From the NCBI GenBank assembly GCA_905221605.1, contig CAJNDS010002332.1, positions 258,001-322,000 of the forward strand: a stretch of 64,000 bases of DNA, given 5' to 3'. A program made the translations under genes and the position numbers. The DNA comes from Symbiodinium natans (lineage: Eukaryota; Sar; Dinophyceae; Suessiales; Symbiodiniaceae). Every line of letters begins with the position of its first letter. Position 1 is the first letter of the stretch. Positions 36,480 to 47,166 of the stretch are shown here, piece after piece. Under the pieces are notes generated by a model, which did no database searches, was not told the DNA's origin, and saw only the letters and a program-made list of their open reading frames with translations.

Positions 36480-39400
36480 GTGCCGGTGGCTGGGGAGCAG
36501 GCGGCAATGGCAAGTATCCCCAACCCACCGCGGCCGAATGCGCCACTGATGCTGCAGCTCATGGTTGGGTCGCACTTTTTTGCACAATTGTCGGGAAGCT
36601 TCGCATCGCGTCCACACTTCGGGATTCAGATCTTTGCCTGTGACAAAAAATCGCGGCGTGCAAGGGGCTGCACTTGCAAAGTTACTATTTGTAAGCAGAA
36701 AGGGCCACCATGAACCCCACCCCTCGCTGTTTAAGGGAGAGAATCAAGTTCAGACGCCATGAAGTTGTTTTGCATTCGGCATCTGCTGCTTCGTTTGTTG
36801 TGTTCTTGTTGCGTCCGGGATCCGAAACATATCTCTACAACGCCAGACAAGTTTTGGCGTTCTCAATTTCTTTCTCACTGAAAGTGAGACCGTGTTGATG
36901 AAGTGAGTCCATGTCTTCTTCTTTTCGTGTGGTGACGATGCGGCTGAGGGGGATGGTGCGATATATTCGGACCACCTTCCCGGTCCAAGGAGCAGATCCG
37001 CCAGGATTTTCACAAGCTCCTGATCCAGAAGTACGGAACCATTGCAGGTGCGCCTTGGGGAAGGGTCTGCTTAAACTTGAGAACACATCCCTCTTTCATA
37101 AAGCAAGCTGATTCCTTGAGGCAGCGGTGTGGGCAGCTTCCTTGTTTAACCCTCATGCCATGATCCATGCGACTTCGTGAAGATTTAGAGGGCCTATCCA
37201 CAGCAACTTTTGCCACTTGGTGGGCTCCGACAGTCTCAGCCATTGCAAGTGACCAAAAGTGTCCCAAGCATTCCAAGCGTCCAAGAGTTTTCCGTGGGCT
37301 TGGCTTGCATTGGGCTACGGTTCTGGCTCGCTGGTGGTGTTCGAGTGGCCATGGGAGGGGGAGGGGGTGGGGGGGGGGCGCGCTTGCTAGCGAGCGACCT
37401 GCCGAGCGCACCCTAGACCCTAAGCCCCTGCTTGGTGACTCGCAGCCTCGCGGTTTTTCCCTGCAAAGCACCTTGGACAGACCCTGCAGTGCGACTTTCA
37501 GTCAGCTAAGCGGGTAGCAAAAAAAGCACCAGCAGCCCCAAACGGAGAAGAGGGCAGTGTCCGGAAACGACCCTCGGGTCAGAGGTTTCATTGACATCTA
37601 CAGCGCTTGTGGACCACAACCGTCAGTGACACAATCAACAAGAACGCAGAGAAAGCTGAGCATCTCTGCGCCGATGCCTTTGTAGAGAACCATGATAGTG
37701 CAAGAGGCCTCAAGCGAACCTGAGCTCAACCGTACCGCCTCAGCCGAAGCGCAAGCCCGGAGCCATCAAACCTGGCCAGGTGCCTGGAAAGTGATCGACG
37801 CCAACCAGGTGACCTTTCATTGGTTTGTTGGTGCGACTGCTTCGGTTTAAGATTCATGGGGCTGAGGGTCCGTGCGTATTGGAACCGGCGTTTAGGGGCT
37901 AAGGAAGGACATTGTGGGAGACACGTGAAACGACGACATGTTGCTTTGCCCTTCTCAGAAACTTGCTCCAACCGGAGGGCTTGGACACCGCATTGAAAGC
38001 CCATCACTCCGGGTATGCTCGCCCTGGTTCTCTTTGAGGGATAGGGGCCTGCCCGCATCTTTATGTGATGTTCTGCCCGGTTTCAGAGGGCAAACCCCCC
38101 TGACAAGCCTCCTCGAGCCCACAGGTGTTCATCAATCGGGGTTAGGTGGTGGTGGGTTTGGGGGGGGCGTGGGTGCCCTAGTGCCCAAAAGGGTGTAGGA
38201 TCTTTGTGGACGAAGGACGGGAAGCTGTCCTTCTTCGAGTTCATACGCGGCTGCCAGAGCATGGGCGTGGGTCAAGGACCGGCTGCACGACATTTTAGAG
38301 AGAAGTTTCAAGGATATTTAGATATATTTAGAAGACTACGAATACGAGTAATAATAACAGTAATAATAATGGTAATAAGAATACAAATGAAAACAACAAC
38401 AAGGTGCCGATTAGCATACAGGGCCTTACATTGAGGTTGAGAGGCTTTGAGGTGTGGGACATAGGGGGCTATGGATTCACTTATTGGACTTTCAACTGCT
38501 TTATGGAGAAGATGGCTCTGACCTCGGGATTCCATCCCTAAAACCCACCTTCCCTCCAAATGAAAAAATACCCCCCTCCCCCCCCTTCCCGAAGCTTGTA
38601 AGACTCATAAACCCTGAGCCCTGAACCTGAAACCCCAACCCGCACAGAAAACAAAATACACCTCCATCCACAGGTGCCAGGCGCCTGTTTGGCGCGCTGG
38701 ACTTAGACCGATCGGGCTTCATCTCGCCACTCTGCAAAAGTTGTTGGAGAAGCCTTTAATAGCCTTTAATGAACCTTTTGGGTTGTGGGGAACCCTGTTG
38801 ATCGGGATGCTGGACCCCAAGAGCCGAAGCCCAACGGCTGATGGACGGCGGTGGCATGGTTCGCTCTCACGTGAATGCAGGAGGCCCGCCAGACCTTAAA
38901 GTTAGAACCCGAGATCTCGCCAAGTACTTTCCGCTCAAGGATGGCAGAGATTGATCCGCCGCTGGCGGAGATGATGACGAGCCTGTGACGCAGCTGCAAG
39001 AGCTCGTGCCCAGCATGAGATCCTCTGGATTTCGGACGCACGCGGTTTGTTGTTGTGAGAGCTGCAGCAGTAAAGTATAGTTGTAACCCTGGCATAGAGC
39101 CAGCACCTGGAAACCCTTGAGATGCAACGCCTTGATGCTCATCAATACAGCCCCCAAATCGCACCTCAGGTCCGTAACCATCTGGTCCGTTTTCGGCACT
39201 GTGGAGAAGGCCCACAGTATCTTCTGGCTTTTGGCATCGAGGGATCGAGAATCGATGTGTGCTGTGTGGGACGCAGGGCTGACGCAAGGTTCAATGGGAC
39301 TCTGCATGTATGCCCCAACTAATGCCGTCAGCCTAGTTTTTGAAAGCCTAGGATCTGATAGATGATAAGATGATCTTGACGTAAACCACTTATTAGTCCC

Positions 39401-42400
39401 TCCAACCCATTGTTCTTTTGGGGAGTGAGCATGTTGCCCCCCTTCTTGAAAGCACAGAGCCAAGCCCACAAGCTAAATCCTCTGGCAAAAGTCCCTGAAA
39501 TCCTGATTTCAGAAGAGTCCGCTGGATCGCAAGCCCCTGCTTTTGAGTTGTTGGCAGTTCTAGACAGCTCGTGCGTTCTGATACCGACCCCAGGCCAACA
39601 TTCTAGAATGAGATCCTTGCGCCCTGCATGCTAAAGAGCTTTTTTTAAAGAGGTATGAGTCACAGCAGAACCGACAGAACACGAATGAACTCTTCAGAGA
39701 AATCGGCACGCTTGTGCTTGACCGAGTGACTGAGGCTTGGGTGAAGTGCTTCAACACGAAAGGCAAGCTGAGGCCCAGATATGATGTTGTTTTCAAGACT
39801 TAGGGTTTAGGGCTCAGGTTGGTTTATGTTGTTGCTACTACTGGTTCCATATAAATCTTGGTGGGTGTAGTATTGAGTATCTTTTGGGGAAATACATGCA
39901 ATAAACATCCGACCTCACATCGTGTGATCGGAATGCTGACTCGTACTTTCTTCCGGTGCGTGCCGGTTGACGTTCGTGTAAGGGGGCCCCTTGGGATGCC
40001 GAGCTTTTCTGCGTGCCTCCATGCAATAAGCTTCTATACTCAGGAGCCCTCTTTGGGCCCCGCTGGGCCCTAAGGGCCCCTGAAGCCTCAAACGTCTCAG
40101 AATTTAGGGTCCGTGGGTTGCCTATTACGAGTGAGACCACCTACCTGACATGCAGCGCAAGAGGATCTCGGAGGAGGAGTTCATTGCCGCTACGCGGGAG
40201 CTCGGGTTCCGAGGCGAGAAATGCCAGGGTTTCGGGAACTACAGTCATACAAAATAACTAAACAGCAAGAACCAAATGCAAAAATGCAGTCCTACATGCC
40301 CATCGGCTTCAGGGGAGACGCATGGGGGATATTATCATAAGGGCTTGGTGATTAATCCTGGGCTGCAGGCTTTAGCACAGCACAGGAAACCGACGAAGTG
40401 GATTAGCGGCCGGCGCAGTTGTGGGTTTCACAAGAGATGGGAGGCAAAAACGGAGAGATTCAAGGCTCGTGCGGAGGCTCAAACTAGTATCCTGGTTTCA
40501 GGCCAAGCCCTGTTTCTCGCTGTGCTTTCCACCGCAAGCTGTGGCGTAGCTCAAGCGCTTCGCCGCTGTTGCATCCCAAGACCTGCGAACCTGTCACACC
40601 TGCCATCATTCCCAGCAAAGAAGTCCTCACTTCGGCCGCCCTGTGCATGCGGGAGGCAATGCCTCACACCTTTTCGGTGAGTTGGCGACTGAGAAGGCAT
40701 TTCGTGGATGGTTGTTGGCAACGGTTGGCCAGGGTCGTCGTGTAGGCTCAGGCTTCGGGAGATTGCATGGCGGATGAAGAAAATTGGGATTTTTCGAATT
40801 CTTTCATTTCTTGGTGATGCTCGTGAATGATTGGGGATATGGAATCCTAAGGATGAGTATTCTCTTCTTGGAAAATAATTGTATGGGGGCATATAATCCT
40901 ACCCCTCTCCTCTCCTCTGCAGAAAAGAGTGAAGGACCACTATCCTCTTCTCTATAGAGAAGAATGAAGCCTCTCGCACCGTATTCGAAATTTGCTGAGA
41001 ATTGAGTCAACCATTCTCTCATTCAATCCAGAAGTTTATCAGATTTTTATTTGATTTCAGAAAATGTTTTATCTTAATAATTTAAGGTACAAGATTTACT
41101 ATTCATTTCATTATCCAAATCTCTATATCGGTTTATTATATCTGCCACAGTTGGGCACGATTGGTAAAAAAAAGGGCGGGCTTTAGCAGTTTGGCACGAC
41201 GAATGCCCTCAGCCCCACAGAGGCCGTAGTCACAACCCGGCTCACACGACCTGTTCATGGCCTGGCGCAGGCTAGCACAGGCATTTCGCGTGGGGAGTTT
41301 GGCTTCCTTCACATCTGGAGCCTTGGCACAAGGTGTGCTTGAGCACCGCGCAGGACGTTTGTTTGAAAATGCCACTGGGTTCCATTTGCTGTAGACCGGC
41401 TGCAGGCTGTTAATGTTTCATTATGAGGATGGTGCGCCGGGGGGATACAGAAGGGCTGTTGTTAATGGCAAACGCTTGCGCGCACCGTGTCCGCAGCGGG
41501 CTGGCTTGGGCGTGTGTTGCCCAGAGGCCGAGGCGACTTTAGTTTTGCTTTGTTAGGTAAAGCTCTTAGGCATATAGAGAGATCCGTGTCGGGTCATACG
41601 GCTTTGAACTTGAACTTGAACTTGAACTTCAGGATTGCAAACGGACAGCCTGATCGCATCGGCAGCGAGGAGAAGGAGTCGCGTTCCATCGCCGTGAAAA
41701 TATTGGGGGGGGGGGGGGGGGGCGGGGGGGTCGCTTCACAGGGAATAGTTGCAGCAGAGGATGACTGGGCTTTCGGCACAAAACCTGACCTCTGCCCTTG
41801 GCCCCAAATTAGCCCCTTGCACCTCAACGTCAATCCCCAAAGCCACGCAAGAGAAGCCTTTGAGCATCCCAGGTTGGGCAAAACCGGTCGAGCAGTGGTT
41901 GCCTCCTGTGAGCCCACCCGAGGAGACTTGCTGAAAGCATGCAAAGAGCGGTGCTTTCGCTTCCACAACGCTTCCACAGCATAGGAGGCTTGTATGGACC
42001 CCGAGCGCATACGGGGACACTGCAGGGCTTCATAGACTCTCATGACTCTCTCTTCTGCTCTCTGGCTCTCGGTACCTTCGGTTTGAGTCTGGCCGGAGCC
42101 TGTTAGAAGGAACGCGCGCGTGACAGGAGGGTGTGCGCAATCAGGCTCGGTAGAAGCTACATCTTTCGTCTTTTTGGTCTGTACAAGTGCTGCAACAGAG
42201 AGAAGCCGGTCGCTGGTCAGTATGCATGGCTTTGCACAAGCCGCTTGATGCGAGCTGCTTCAGCACAAGCACATAAAAGCACCTGCAACAACACGGGTGA
42301 AGTCGAGATCGGCTGGAACCTGGAATCAGGTTTGGCTTAGGACCGGTTTCATGGATTCTAGGTGTTAGGGTTGACGGACAAACAGAAGCAGCGCACCATG

Positions 42401-45364
42401 CCAATCACGTGTGACAAGTTCGGCGCAGGCCGGGAGCAAGATCGTAGCGAGGCAAGAGCGCAGGCTGTGTTGCGTACAAGCCTCGCCGAAGTAGGGGTTC
42501 GGTGGCCGAGAGCGCAGGCGATCAGGAGACCGGAGACCTGAGCTCGATGAGATCTAGAACGCTTGATTCACAGTGATGTTGCTTGAGCTCGCTCGCTCGG
42601 TAGATATTGAAACTTGCGGTTTGCAGGTCGACGAACTACTGTAGGGAATAGTCAAGAATCGGTGGAGCTTGAAGAATCTGGCTCTCCTTTCTTGGCAATG
42701 GAAACTGGCTTGAACTCCGCCAGGCGCCTTGCACCTCTGATGACGTTGAAGCGTGCGGCCTTTGCTTTTGCTGCGTTGCTTGAAGAGTCGTGGCTCTCTC
42801 TACCACTGTTGGGTTGCACGATGCAGAAACGCACAGCAGACAGCACAAGGATCGACCAATCTTTGGGGCTCGGTTCGCGAGTTTCTTCTCACCGACCCTC
42901 ACTGCGTAGCTTTCGCGTCCTCCAGGAGAAAGACTGGCGCAGGCAGTTCAAGGCCTGCCGTTGTGCTTTCTCACTCCAGGGTTGCCTTTGACAACGCATG
43001 GGGCTTAGGATTTTGGAGATTTTGGCCAGTACGGGTTCTAAAAAGGGTGGAAGCACAGAAGGCGCTGTCGGCAGTCATGGTGGAGCCATGTGGAGTCGGA
43101 CCTCAAGTTCAATGCATTGAAGTTGGGTGGTAGGTCCAAGGCGTTTACTAGTAACAAGTGCTCTGATGATTTTGTTTGTTGCGCTTGTCGGAAAGGGCTT
43201 GTGCGGGTGGCCGTGTAGCCCGAGTCAGCATTCTCAACCTGCCTCCCACTATCAACCCTTACAACGGGAGCAAAGATACTCACCAATACCATTTACCGAT
43301 ATCATTCCCGTATATACCCAATCTAGTCCAGCTACCCAATGAGCTATTTCCCTATATTGGACACTCAGGCTCCCCCTAAACCAGGAGTCGGGAAAAGAAC
43401 CAAACCTTACCTAGTGTTCCACTAGTGTTCCACTAGTGTTCCACTAGTGTTACACTAGTGTTCCACTAGTGTTCCACTAGTGTTCCACTAGTGTTCCACT
43501 AGTGTTCCACTAGATTCACCGCAAGAGATCGCAAGAGTGGCCAACGATTGAGCCTCAAGCGCTTGTCGTTCCCGTATAATTCAGTACATAGCTTTGTCCT
43601 TTCCAGCCACCGAACGCCGCAGATGCTCCTGCTCAAGTCCTACCAGAACTACGTCCGCGCCTGGCGTCAGGGCCTGGACAGGGACAGAAACGGGCAGCTG
43701 GACTACAACGAGTGACTTGGCTGGTGTTTGCCCCCCCCCCCCCCCCCCAAGCCTCCCCGATCTCCCTTGCAATGAATGCAACGTTGTTGTCGGTTGTTGT
43801 CGTCGGTTGTTGCCAGTTGTGGTTGTGGTGGTTGTTGTGGTGGTGGTCGTGGTGGTGGTTGTGGAGGTGGTCGCTGTTGCGGTTGTGATTGTGGTTGTGG
43901 TTGGGTTGTGGTGTTTGGTGTTTGTCGTGGTTGTTGTCCTCGCTGCTCGCTTCGCTGCAGTAAGGAAGGCCCACTTGCAGTAGTCCCAAGCCCAAAGCGC
44001 AAACGCAAGTTGTAGCCCTGTTGCACGGCACGGTCCAGCACAAGCCTGCATGAAGCTGAACCTTTCACAGCTGCAGGTTCAAGCTGGCAGTCAAGGATGT
44101 TGGGTTCGCCGGGAACGCGCGTGAACTGTGGCACCAGCTGGATGAGAACGGCAATGGGGTCGCATGGGCCTTAGAGCCTTATAAGAGCCTTGGAGCCTTA
44201 GAGCCTTAGAGCCTTAGAGCCTTCGATTCTGTACTTCCACTACGCCTTGAGCAAGAACAAGAGTCCCACACTGCGCACTGGTGCACCTGGTCCTTGCCAA
44301 GGTGAGCCTCTGGGAGCTTGACCTCGGTACCGCCGAACCTTGGGCGGCCAGACCAGGTGTGTCAGAGAAGAAGCAGAAGTTGGCTAGTTCTGAATATATC
44401 TAGGTAGAATATGGCAAGGGATGATAAAAAAAAGGGTACCTTGACTAAGAACCACCAAGGAAGGAGGGATGGGTTGGGTGCCTGGAGGGTTCCAGGCATT
44501 CATAGCACTCCAGACAGAAACCTCCCGCGTAGCCTTCTCAGGAACTGCTCCACGACTTTCACGAATGTGTCTTGGCCATTGTTGTACACTGATGTCATGG
44601 CGGGAGAGTGTTCTGACCGTTTGTCGAGCCTTCTTGGGATGCACAGCTTGAGAAGTTTTCAAGTTTTTTGCCGTGCCTGAAGATTGATCCTACGGGGAAA
44701 CAAGTTGTTAAACGCCATCTCTGAAGGCGTTAGGAAGGCTTTTTCAATGTCGGAACTGGGTGTGGGCAGGCTGTATCCACCAGTCAAGACTCAGCCCTCC
44801 AACGGACCTTGAACCCCGGACTTTGCAATGATAGGGGGAAACCGGGTCAGAATAGATGAGGCCATCCGATGAATTCTTGCATGGGCTGGCCCCCCATTGC
44901 AGGTGCAGAAGCCAGTTATGGCTCCTGGGAGGCCTGGGGACGTCGCGTGTCATTGTTGAAAGCCGCTGGTAGGCTTTGTCCAACAGCAGGGCTCCTTTGA
45001 AACTTAGCATGATTCGAGCGGTGTTACTTTACATGTATCGAAGAGCCGCTAATGGTCGCTAAGCCCACCCGAAATTGTGCGCAGCGCTTGTATGTCGCGC
45101 TCCAGAACCCCGATCGATGTACATGGCATGCCCTTAAACTTTAAGGCTTTAAGGCTTAAACTTAAAGATGTGGTGCGTGTGTGTTCCCCCGATACCTACC
45201 TTGCGGAGGTCAACTTCCGGCCTCACCAGTGAATTAGTTGTATCTTTAGATTGTATTGTGCATATATATATATAGAACAGATATGACAGGTTAAGGGTTG
45301 CATATCGTATGTGCCTTTTTTACACTATATGTCGTTCATTACTATTTTACATGATACTATGTGC

Positions 45365-45395
<31 letters not shown>

Positions 45396-46133
45396 GAGAT
45401 GTGTATACACGTATATATATATATATATATTATGTATATATATATATATATATCTCTCTCTCTTGATTTATGAATCTATAGCTTCAGCCTTCATCTCTCG
45501 GGAAGGCGACGTGGCACGAGGTGATGGACCTTAGGGGAGACGACCGGGTGAAGATGGCCGACTTTCGCTACGGGTGCCAGGCTTGGCCAGGGCGCCGGTT
45601 TAGGTCTTAGAGGTTGGGAAGTTCCCCCTTATACTAACCGTCCTTAAGAGGGATTATGATGGGGGGTACTTTAGTCCCTGTTAAGGATTGTTAGCACAAG
45701 GGGGAACATCCCAACTTAGAGGCTTCAAAAGGCAGGTCATGTTTCTGTAATGTCTAGAAAGCTTCGCTTTCTGGATTGCACGGCCAGTTTCAGGGCGGAC
45801 GCTGCCAGGCCATGGGCTACAAGGGCGACATCAACCTCATGTTCGACCTCCTCGACGACTCCTGGCTGTGGCAGCTGTTGGGGTGTACAATATGTCAAAT
45901 ATTTCTCTGTATATATGTATATGTACGTTATGGCATACATTTATGCACATAGATTATAGAGCCTAAGTTAAAGAGTACAGATCATAGATGACAGGGCTTT
46001 ACAGGTGGGTTGTCTGATCTACATCTGCATCTATCTATCTATCTATCTATATACAATGTATGTATATAATCAGCGTCGCATGCATCGCCCACGAAGCTCA
46101 GGTGGACCGGACGAAGTTCTTAACCTGGGCCGA
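36480..46133 (+). CDS. Modular multi-EF-hand calcium-binding protein (partial model)
   Basis: Firm in-phase chain: 36480-36563, 36990-37047, 37780-37808, 38216-38270, 38674-38725, 39653-39766, 40164-40228. Further exons are 41281-41332, 42369-42422, then the in-phase set 43623-43711, 44077-44158, 44302-44356, then 45506-45580, 45809 to about 45864, and 46102-46133. Canonical 12-residue EF loops are DANQDGKLSFFE (across 37780-38270) and DRDRNGQLDYNE (43623-43711). Degenerate ones are DLDRSGFIS, NTKGKISEEEF and DENGNGVSLWE. Between loops the modules read EQIRQDFHKLLIQKYGTIAG, EIGTLVLDRVTEAWVKCF, ISRGEFGFLHIWSLGT and AMGYKGDINLMFDLL. This alternation of helix-loop-helix modules over many short exons is typical of large dinoflagellate EF-hand families. 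The partner and pathway cannot be told. Several linking exons are missing, so the order is reliable but the full protein is not. Confidence 0.82.
38328..38402. repeat. A/T-rich AAT/ATA patch
   Basis: An intronic stretch of mostly AAT, ATA and ACA triplets within otherwise GC-balanced DNA. Similar patches are at 18007-18121 and 50337-50410. Confidence 0.7.
38867..39469 (-). other. 200-codon minus-strand open frame inside an EF-hand-gene intron
   Basis: The intron 38726-39652 of the EF-hand gene carries an uninterrupted 200-codon frame on the opposite strand with protein-like stretches such as ILWAFSTVPKTDQMVTDLRC and SIKALHLKGFQVLALCQGYN. Plus-strand reading of the same DNA is poor. It could be a fragment of a retroposed gene or mobile element, or a chance frame. 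No terminal repeats or poly-A tract are seen around it. Confidence 0.35.
41598..41626. repeat. GAACTT hexamer repeat
   Basis: About four to five head-to-tail copies of a GAACTT hexamer; the 6-bp period leaves a small frame open on both strands. No coding role is evident. Confidence 0.9.
43411..43515. repeat. 11-bp tandem repeat TGTTCCACTAG
   Basis: Nine near-identical copies, one with TTACAC instead of TTCCAC. Each junction recreates the palindrome ACTAGT. It lies in the region between EF-hand-gene exons 42369-42422 and 43623-43711. Confidence 0.96.
43781..43935. repeat. GTT/GTG-rich strand-asymmetric tract
   Basis: About 150 bases composed almost entirely of G and T on the plus strand, in the intron between EF-hand-gene exons 43623-43711 and 44077-44158. 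It produces poly-Val and poly-His/Thr shadow frames. Confidence 0.92.
44168..44222. repeat. Degenerate GAGCCTTA tandem repeat
   Basis: Six or so units of about 9 bp built on GAGCCTTA lie just inside the intron after exon 44077-44158. Confidence 0.9.
45260..45462. repeat. AT dinucleotide microsatellites
   Basis: Several TA runs separated by short unique spacers, ending in a CT run. They lie upstream of exon 45506-45580. Confidence 0.95.
45614..45714. mobile_element. Foldback MITE-like element, copy B
   Basis: A 101-bp element beginning TTGGGAAGTTCCCCCTTATA and ending in the near-complement GGGGGAACATCCCAA. The perfect 8-bp direct repeat CTTAGAGG flanks it at 45606-45613 and 45715-45722. It lies in the intron between EF-hand-gene exons 45506-45580 and 45809-45864. 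The arms align with copies A and C. Confidence 0.8.
46028..46052. repeat. CTAT tetranucleotide repeat
   Basis: Six CTAT units followed by ATATAC, about 50 bases before exon 46102-46133. Confidence 0.9.
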
Positions 46134-46396
46134 GACAGCTTGGATTTCCGGAGCGGAGGCACCAACTTGAAAGCAGAATCGGCTTGCTGGGCTAAGTGCG
46201 CGAAATTTGGCTAGGCAAGTCATGCCATTGTCCTTGTGTGCAGTCATACCCCCAACACCTTTCGTGGAGCTTCAGCACATGAAGGGCTCAATTGACCGAG
46301 CCTAAATGCTCCCGAGATACCGACAAGCCCACCTCAACGTATCGACGTGGGCATGAAGACGATCTCGGGGTGTCTGGGCTGAATGATACCCTAAAC

Positions 46397-46493
46397 TTGG
46401 GATGTTCTCCCTCATACTAGTCCTCAATAGGGATGATAATAGGGCGTACCATAATCCCTATTAAGGACTGTTAGTATAAGCGGGAACATGACG
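46397..46493. mobile_element. Foldback MITE-like element, copy C
   Basis: It begins TTGGGATGTTCTCCCTCATA and ends TTAGTATAAGCGGGAACATG, the same foldback family as copies A and B and in the same orientation as B, about 680 bp away. A 7-bp ACCCTAA repeat flanks it (46388-46394, 46494-46500). That motif is also the local telomere-like word, so this target duplication is weak. Confidence 0.7.
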
Positions 46494-47166
46494 ACCCTAA
46501 CCCCCAAAACTCTAAGCTTTGCGGGTTTTTAGGGCCTCAAGCCTCAATCAGACGAAGGCTGCCTGCGTCGTGCGAGCGTGAGAGTCGAGAGCCTTAAATC
46601 CAACTTCCAGGCCTGCCTGTGGGAGCGGTTTTGATGGAGTGGTCGCCCCCCCCCCTCCCCCCCCCCAGAAAAACCGGACTTCGCTGGCACTTTCCACCCA
46701 AACATTACCGGGATTCCATCAACGATCTCGAGACCCCAACCTGGTCGGTTGGCCAAAACGTCAGAAGCATGTTCGCCCAGCCGGAACCCCTCCACATTGC
46801 CTTTTCTTGCTTTGCACCGTCGGCTAGACAGCATGGTGCACCTTAGACTTGGGGTCTCGTCAGAGCATCACATTTTGTAGTCATTGGAGTCGGTCGGAGT
46901 CGTTTTGAGGATTCAAGGCTTCGGCTATCGCTGCAGCAGCTTCGGCATTTAGCGGACTGCGGCAATGCCCATGCTGTGATACCGGCAAGTGGCGAGCCGA
47001 TGCGAGGGTGCAGGCAGACTAGACTGTAGACACGAATTGTGGACGCGATACGGGTTGAAAGAGCAGAGGCCTGGTTCTGGCTATTCATTAGACATGCACC
47101 GAATGTCGCAGCATCAGTTGCAGGGCTCTTCGGTGAAGTGCTGTGGCTTCTGCTTTCAATCCTGAG

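Noticed and set aside
35874-36617. 247-codon minus-strand frame with poly-Ser
   Set aside because: It is held open by the AAG microsatellite and overlaps plus-strand exon 36480-36563.
43411-43515. CRISPR-like regular repeat
   Set aside because: The units are directly adjacent without spacers, and the sequence is plainly eukaryotic.
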